Part shown: one piece after another, positions 34,821-36,415 of the stretch | Layout: every line of letters begins with the position of its first letter | Position numbering within the stretch: the stretch's first letter is position 1 | Virus record (IMG/VR): IMGVR_UViG_3300046535_000609 | Location: 1 to 36,415 of that record | Source: a virus | DNA: 36,415 nt | Direction: 5' to 3' (one strand) | Notes under the pieces: model-generated | What the model saw: the letters and a program-made list of their open reading frames with translations, nothing else | Databases searched by the model: none | Told to the model about the DNA's origin: nothing | Program-made: the position numbers and the translations under genes

Positions 34821-35140
34821 AAAGGGACTTCACCGTCATCCACCTTCTGGAGACTGACCTGCGCCTCCTCGAGCGACTGCCGACCGATGATCTCCGCGAT
34901 CTCGTCGTAGCTCATCTCGGGATGGACGTGCCGGTACGAGATGTGCATGATCGCGGCGATGCCGTCCTGGTCGACGTACATGAGGTCGGCCGACTTGGCG
35001 GCTAGGTCACGAAAGTTGAGCCCTGTGTACTTCTTGACGATGCGGTGATCGTCCATGGTGAGATTCTCAGGCTCGGGATAAACCTCACCGTCGATCGTGT
35101 ATCCGTACTCCTGCTCCTCCGTTGTGGTTTCAGCGGCCAC
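34628..35140 (-). CDS. Tail assembly chaperone (gpG-like)
   Basis: 170 residues from GTG 35140, with AAGGAG upstream. The folded part (about 1-105) is YTIDGEVYPEPENLTMDDHRIVKKYTG, then FRDLAAKSADLMYVDQDGIAAIM and YDEIAEIIG. After VPL (the slip site) the zero frame continues as a Ser/Pro/Glu-rich tail to 34628, while the -1 frame gives the T extension. Expected to coat the tape measure during tail assembly. Confidence 0.85.
   Translation of the reverse strand: MAAETTTEEQEYGYTIDGEVYPEPENLTMDDHRIVKKYTGLNFRDLAAKSADLMYVDQDGIAAIMHISYRHVHPEMSYDEIAEIIGRQSLEEAQVSLQKVDDGEVPLDPESTPNPDESSLTRKPNTSSPSGTDSLKSSGLSDELHATTGTSESEPSSPQSDPETTEVLAS
34820..34826 (-). promoter_or_regulatory. Programmed -1 frameshift slippery site CCCTTTG
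   Basis: Zero-frame codons are ..C CCT TTG GAC, the X-XXY-YYZ layout. Slipping by -1 reads CCC TTT GGA and enters the T frame, open for 86 more codons. Confidence 0.8.
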
Positions 35141-35167
35141 GCGTAGCTCCTTCTGTTGGGCATCCTC

Positions 35168-35575
35168 TTACGAGGTGCCGATTCCGTTGGTGTCCGCGAT
35201 GCGGAACGTCGCGGTCGTCTTGTACGGCTGGCCGCGAGTCGCGGACGGATCGTACGTCCGCAGCTGGCAGTTGCCGTGGTACGTCGTGCGGGTGTTGTCG
35301 ATCAGGCCGTCCGGTTGCCAGGAGACCTGGAAGATCGTCCTGTTGTAGTGGAGCGGCCACAGAAGCGCTTCCGACTCCTTGGTGATGAACACGTCCCCGG
35401 TGAAGCCTTCAGCGCGCGTGCCGGACAGCGTCTCGTCCGAGCCCGACACGCTGAAGCCGGACACGTCCACGTCCTGGTCGTCCGACGTGAAGCCGAACGT
35501 GTCGAACGCGTTGCTCATGTCGACTCCGTCCACAGTGATGCGATCGTGGAGGGCAGTCTTCTTGGTGTAAGTCAC
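35168..35575 (-). CDS. Major tail (tube) protein
   Basis: 135 residues from GTG 35575, with GGAGGAATCAA upstream and GTGA overlap. Beta-rich: DRITVDGVDMSNAFDTFGF, DVDVSGFSVSGSDETLSGTRAEGFTGDVF and TIFQVSWQPDG. The size and position upstream of the chaperones fit a compact siphophage tube protein that polymerises around the tape measure. Confidence 0.82.
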   Translation of the reverse strand: MTYTKKTALHDRITVDGVDMSNAFDTFGFTSDDQDVDVSGFSVSGSDETLSGTRAEGFTGDVFITKESEALLWPLHYNRTIFQVSWQPDGLIDNTRTTYHGNCQLRTYDPSATRGQPYKTTATFRIADTNGIGTS

Positions 35576-35805
35576 TTGATTCCTCCTCTCTCGGTGACTG
35601 TTGCATCAGCCGACAACGTCGGCCAATCCTCTGGGAGTCCGTACTGGCCCTCCGCAAGCTTCGCCTCGACCTCCGCGATCACGATCACGTTGCCGCGGAC
35701 GATGCCGCGCTCGAGCGCAGGGTCGAGCCTCGTCACGAACTGCTCGCCTGGACGGTGGCCCCGGTACTCGCGCTGGCCCTGCACCTCCAGCAGCAGGTAC
35801 TTCAC
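35572..35805 (-). CDS. Small protein between glycosyltransferase and tail tube
   Basis: 77 residues from GTG 35805 (GTGA overlap with the glycosyltransferase stop). KYLLLEVQGQREYRGHRPGEQFVTRLDPALERG is strand-helix, followed by VIVIAEVEAKLAEGQYGLP. Unknown family; it may belong to the tail or glycan group. Confidence 0.65.
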   Translation of the reverse strand: MKYLLLEVQGQREYRGHRPGEQFVTRLDPALERGIVRGNVIVIAEVEAKLAEGQYGLPEDWPTLSADATVTERGGIK

Positions 35806-36415
35806 GCCGCCACCAAAGCGAGGTCGGCGTAGTACGCGCGCATCTCGTCCAGAGCTTCCGCTGGGTAGCAGTCCGCGAGAACCTCGAACGGGTCGGCCGG
35901 TGAGGATGCCCCGTGGATCGCGGTCACCTCTTTGTACGAGTTCAACTGGAGTCCGGGCGTCTTCCAGTCGACGATCTGACGTGCGTGAAGATGCCAATGC
36001 CTCACCTCCAGGTGGGGATTCGCGACACGGATGTTGGACAGGATCGACGTGTCGCAGCCGCGCATCCGGTCCTCGTCTGCGGGTCGGTAGTCGAGCGCCT
36101 CGAGCAACTCGCGCGGGATGATCCTGATTCCCGACCCTCCGTTGTAGCCGATCGTGGGAGAGACGATTTCCCTGCCGTCCTCGCGCACGAACGACATCTG
36201 CTGGAAGCCGAAGATCTCATGCGCGGAGGGCAAAGGTTCCGTGAAAAGTTTGTGGTCGAGCCAGTCATCTGATCCGCAGGGGACGACATAGTCGACCGGG
36301 TTCGGGTTGTAGCGCGGGTCGGTCGCTAGCTGGATGCCGTCGTTGAACTTCGCGGAGGTGTAGTCGTTCTCTCGGATCACCCAGCCGAACCGGAGATCAT
36401 GCGGCCACAGATCCT
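35802..36415 (-). CDS. Glycosyltransferase (N-terminus outside the window)
   Basis: At least 204 residues; the open frame continues through the right edge (DLWPHDLRFGWVIRENDY...). YVVPCGSDDWLDHKLF is the GT-A DxD region, SDDWLD. RMRGCDTSILSNIRV and a C-terminal helix follow. GNGGSGI-like loops (YNGGSGIRIIPRELLEAL) match GT2-type acceptor regions. About 50-60 N-terminal residues with the first strand appear to be missing. A GTG at 36380 is inside the domain and is unlikely to be the true start. Confidence 0.75.
   Translation of the reverse strand, partial: DLWPHDLRFGWVIRENDYTSAKFNDGIQLATDPRYNPNPVDYVVPCGSDDWLDHKLFTEPLPSAHEIFGFQQMSFVREDGREIVSPTIGYNGGSGIRIIPRELLEALDYRPADEDRMRGCDTSILSNIRVANPHLEVRHWHLHARQIVDWKTPGLQLNSYKEVTAIHGASSPADPFEVLADCYPAEALDEMRAYYADLALVAA

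Noticed and set aside
1-36415. Temperate-phage genes (integrase, immunity repressor, excisionase, attP)
   Set aside because: None recognised; the small HTH proteins look like transcription regulators rather than CI-type repressors. A missing segment could still hold them.

Overview
This 36.4 kb, GC-rich window looks like most of the genome of a siphovirus-type tailed phage of an actinobacterium. All supported genes lie on the minus strand, so the genome reads from high to low coordinates. The phage call rests on a canonical HK97-type series (terminase, portal, prohead protease, capsid, connector, tail terminator, tail tube, frameshifted tail chaperones, tape measure, minor tail proteins). The host call is weaker. 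It rests on high GC, frequent GTG/TTG starts, a GP88-family protein, an Rpf-like muralytic domain and a VapA-like protein. I see no integrase, immunity repressor, tRNA or CRISPR array.

In transcription order from the right edge: (1) 36415-25292 holds the end of a glycosyltransferase, the tail tube, tail-assembly chaperones with a -1 slippery site, a tape measure and six downstream tail or virion proteins. (2) 25254-23333 is a lysis-type block: a membrane/coiled-coil protein, an NlpC/P60-like endolysin, a holin-like protein, a VapA-family-like protein and a coiled-coil protein. (3) 23284-18099 is an early operon starting at promoter P1: small proteins, a RecE-type exonuclease and a Sak4-like ATPase (a recombination pair), a run of membrane microproteins, an Rpf-like protein overlapped by a zinc-finger frame, and a zinc-finger protein. 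(4) 18115-13056 is a second operon from promoter P2: DNA-binding and zinc-ribbon proteins, a PAPS-reductase/DndC-like protein, a VRR nuclease and a primase-polymerase/helicase. A repeat-rich segment (12.8-13.03 kb) that may be the replication origin follows. (5) 12693-10230 is a self-contained cassette with its own promoter (P3) and terminator, an ArdC-type antirestriction protein, a GP88 protein and small proteins; its base composition is clearly foreign. (6) 9781-2714 is the head module: HNH, TerL, portal, protease, capsid, connector, tail terminator. (7) 2631-1 is a surface-chemistry island: methyltransferase-like, GNAT-like, two glycosyltransferases and the start of a polysaccharide-deacetylase-like gene.

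A glycosyltransferase at the right edge and a deacetylase at the left edge suggest both window ends fall inside one glycan island between tail terminator and tail tube, with a short piece missing if the genome is circular or permuted.

Genes are packed with start/stop overlaps (ATGA, GTGA, TTGA, TGATG, TAATG), pointing to long translationally coupled operons. The most notable observations are three matching promoter/leader units, the composition-distinct antirestriction cassette, a VapA-like protein beside the lysis genes, a dual-frame zinc-finger/Rpf locus, and oriented repeats near the replication gene.
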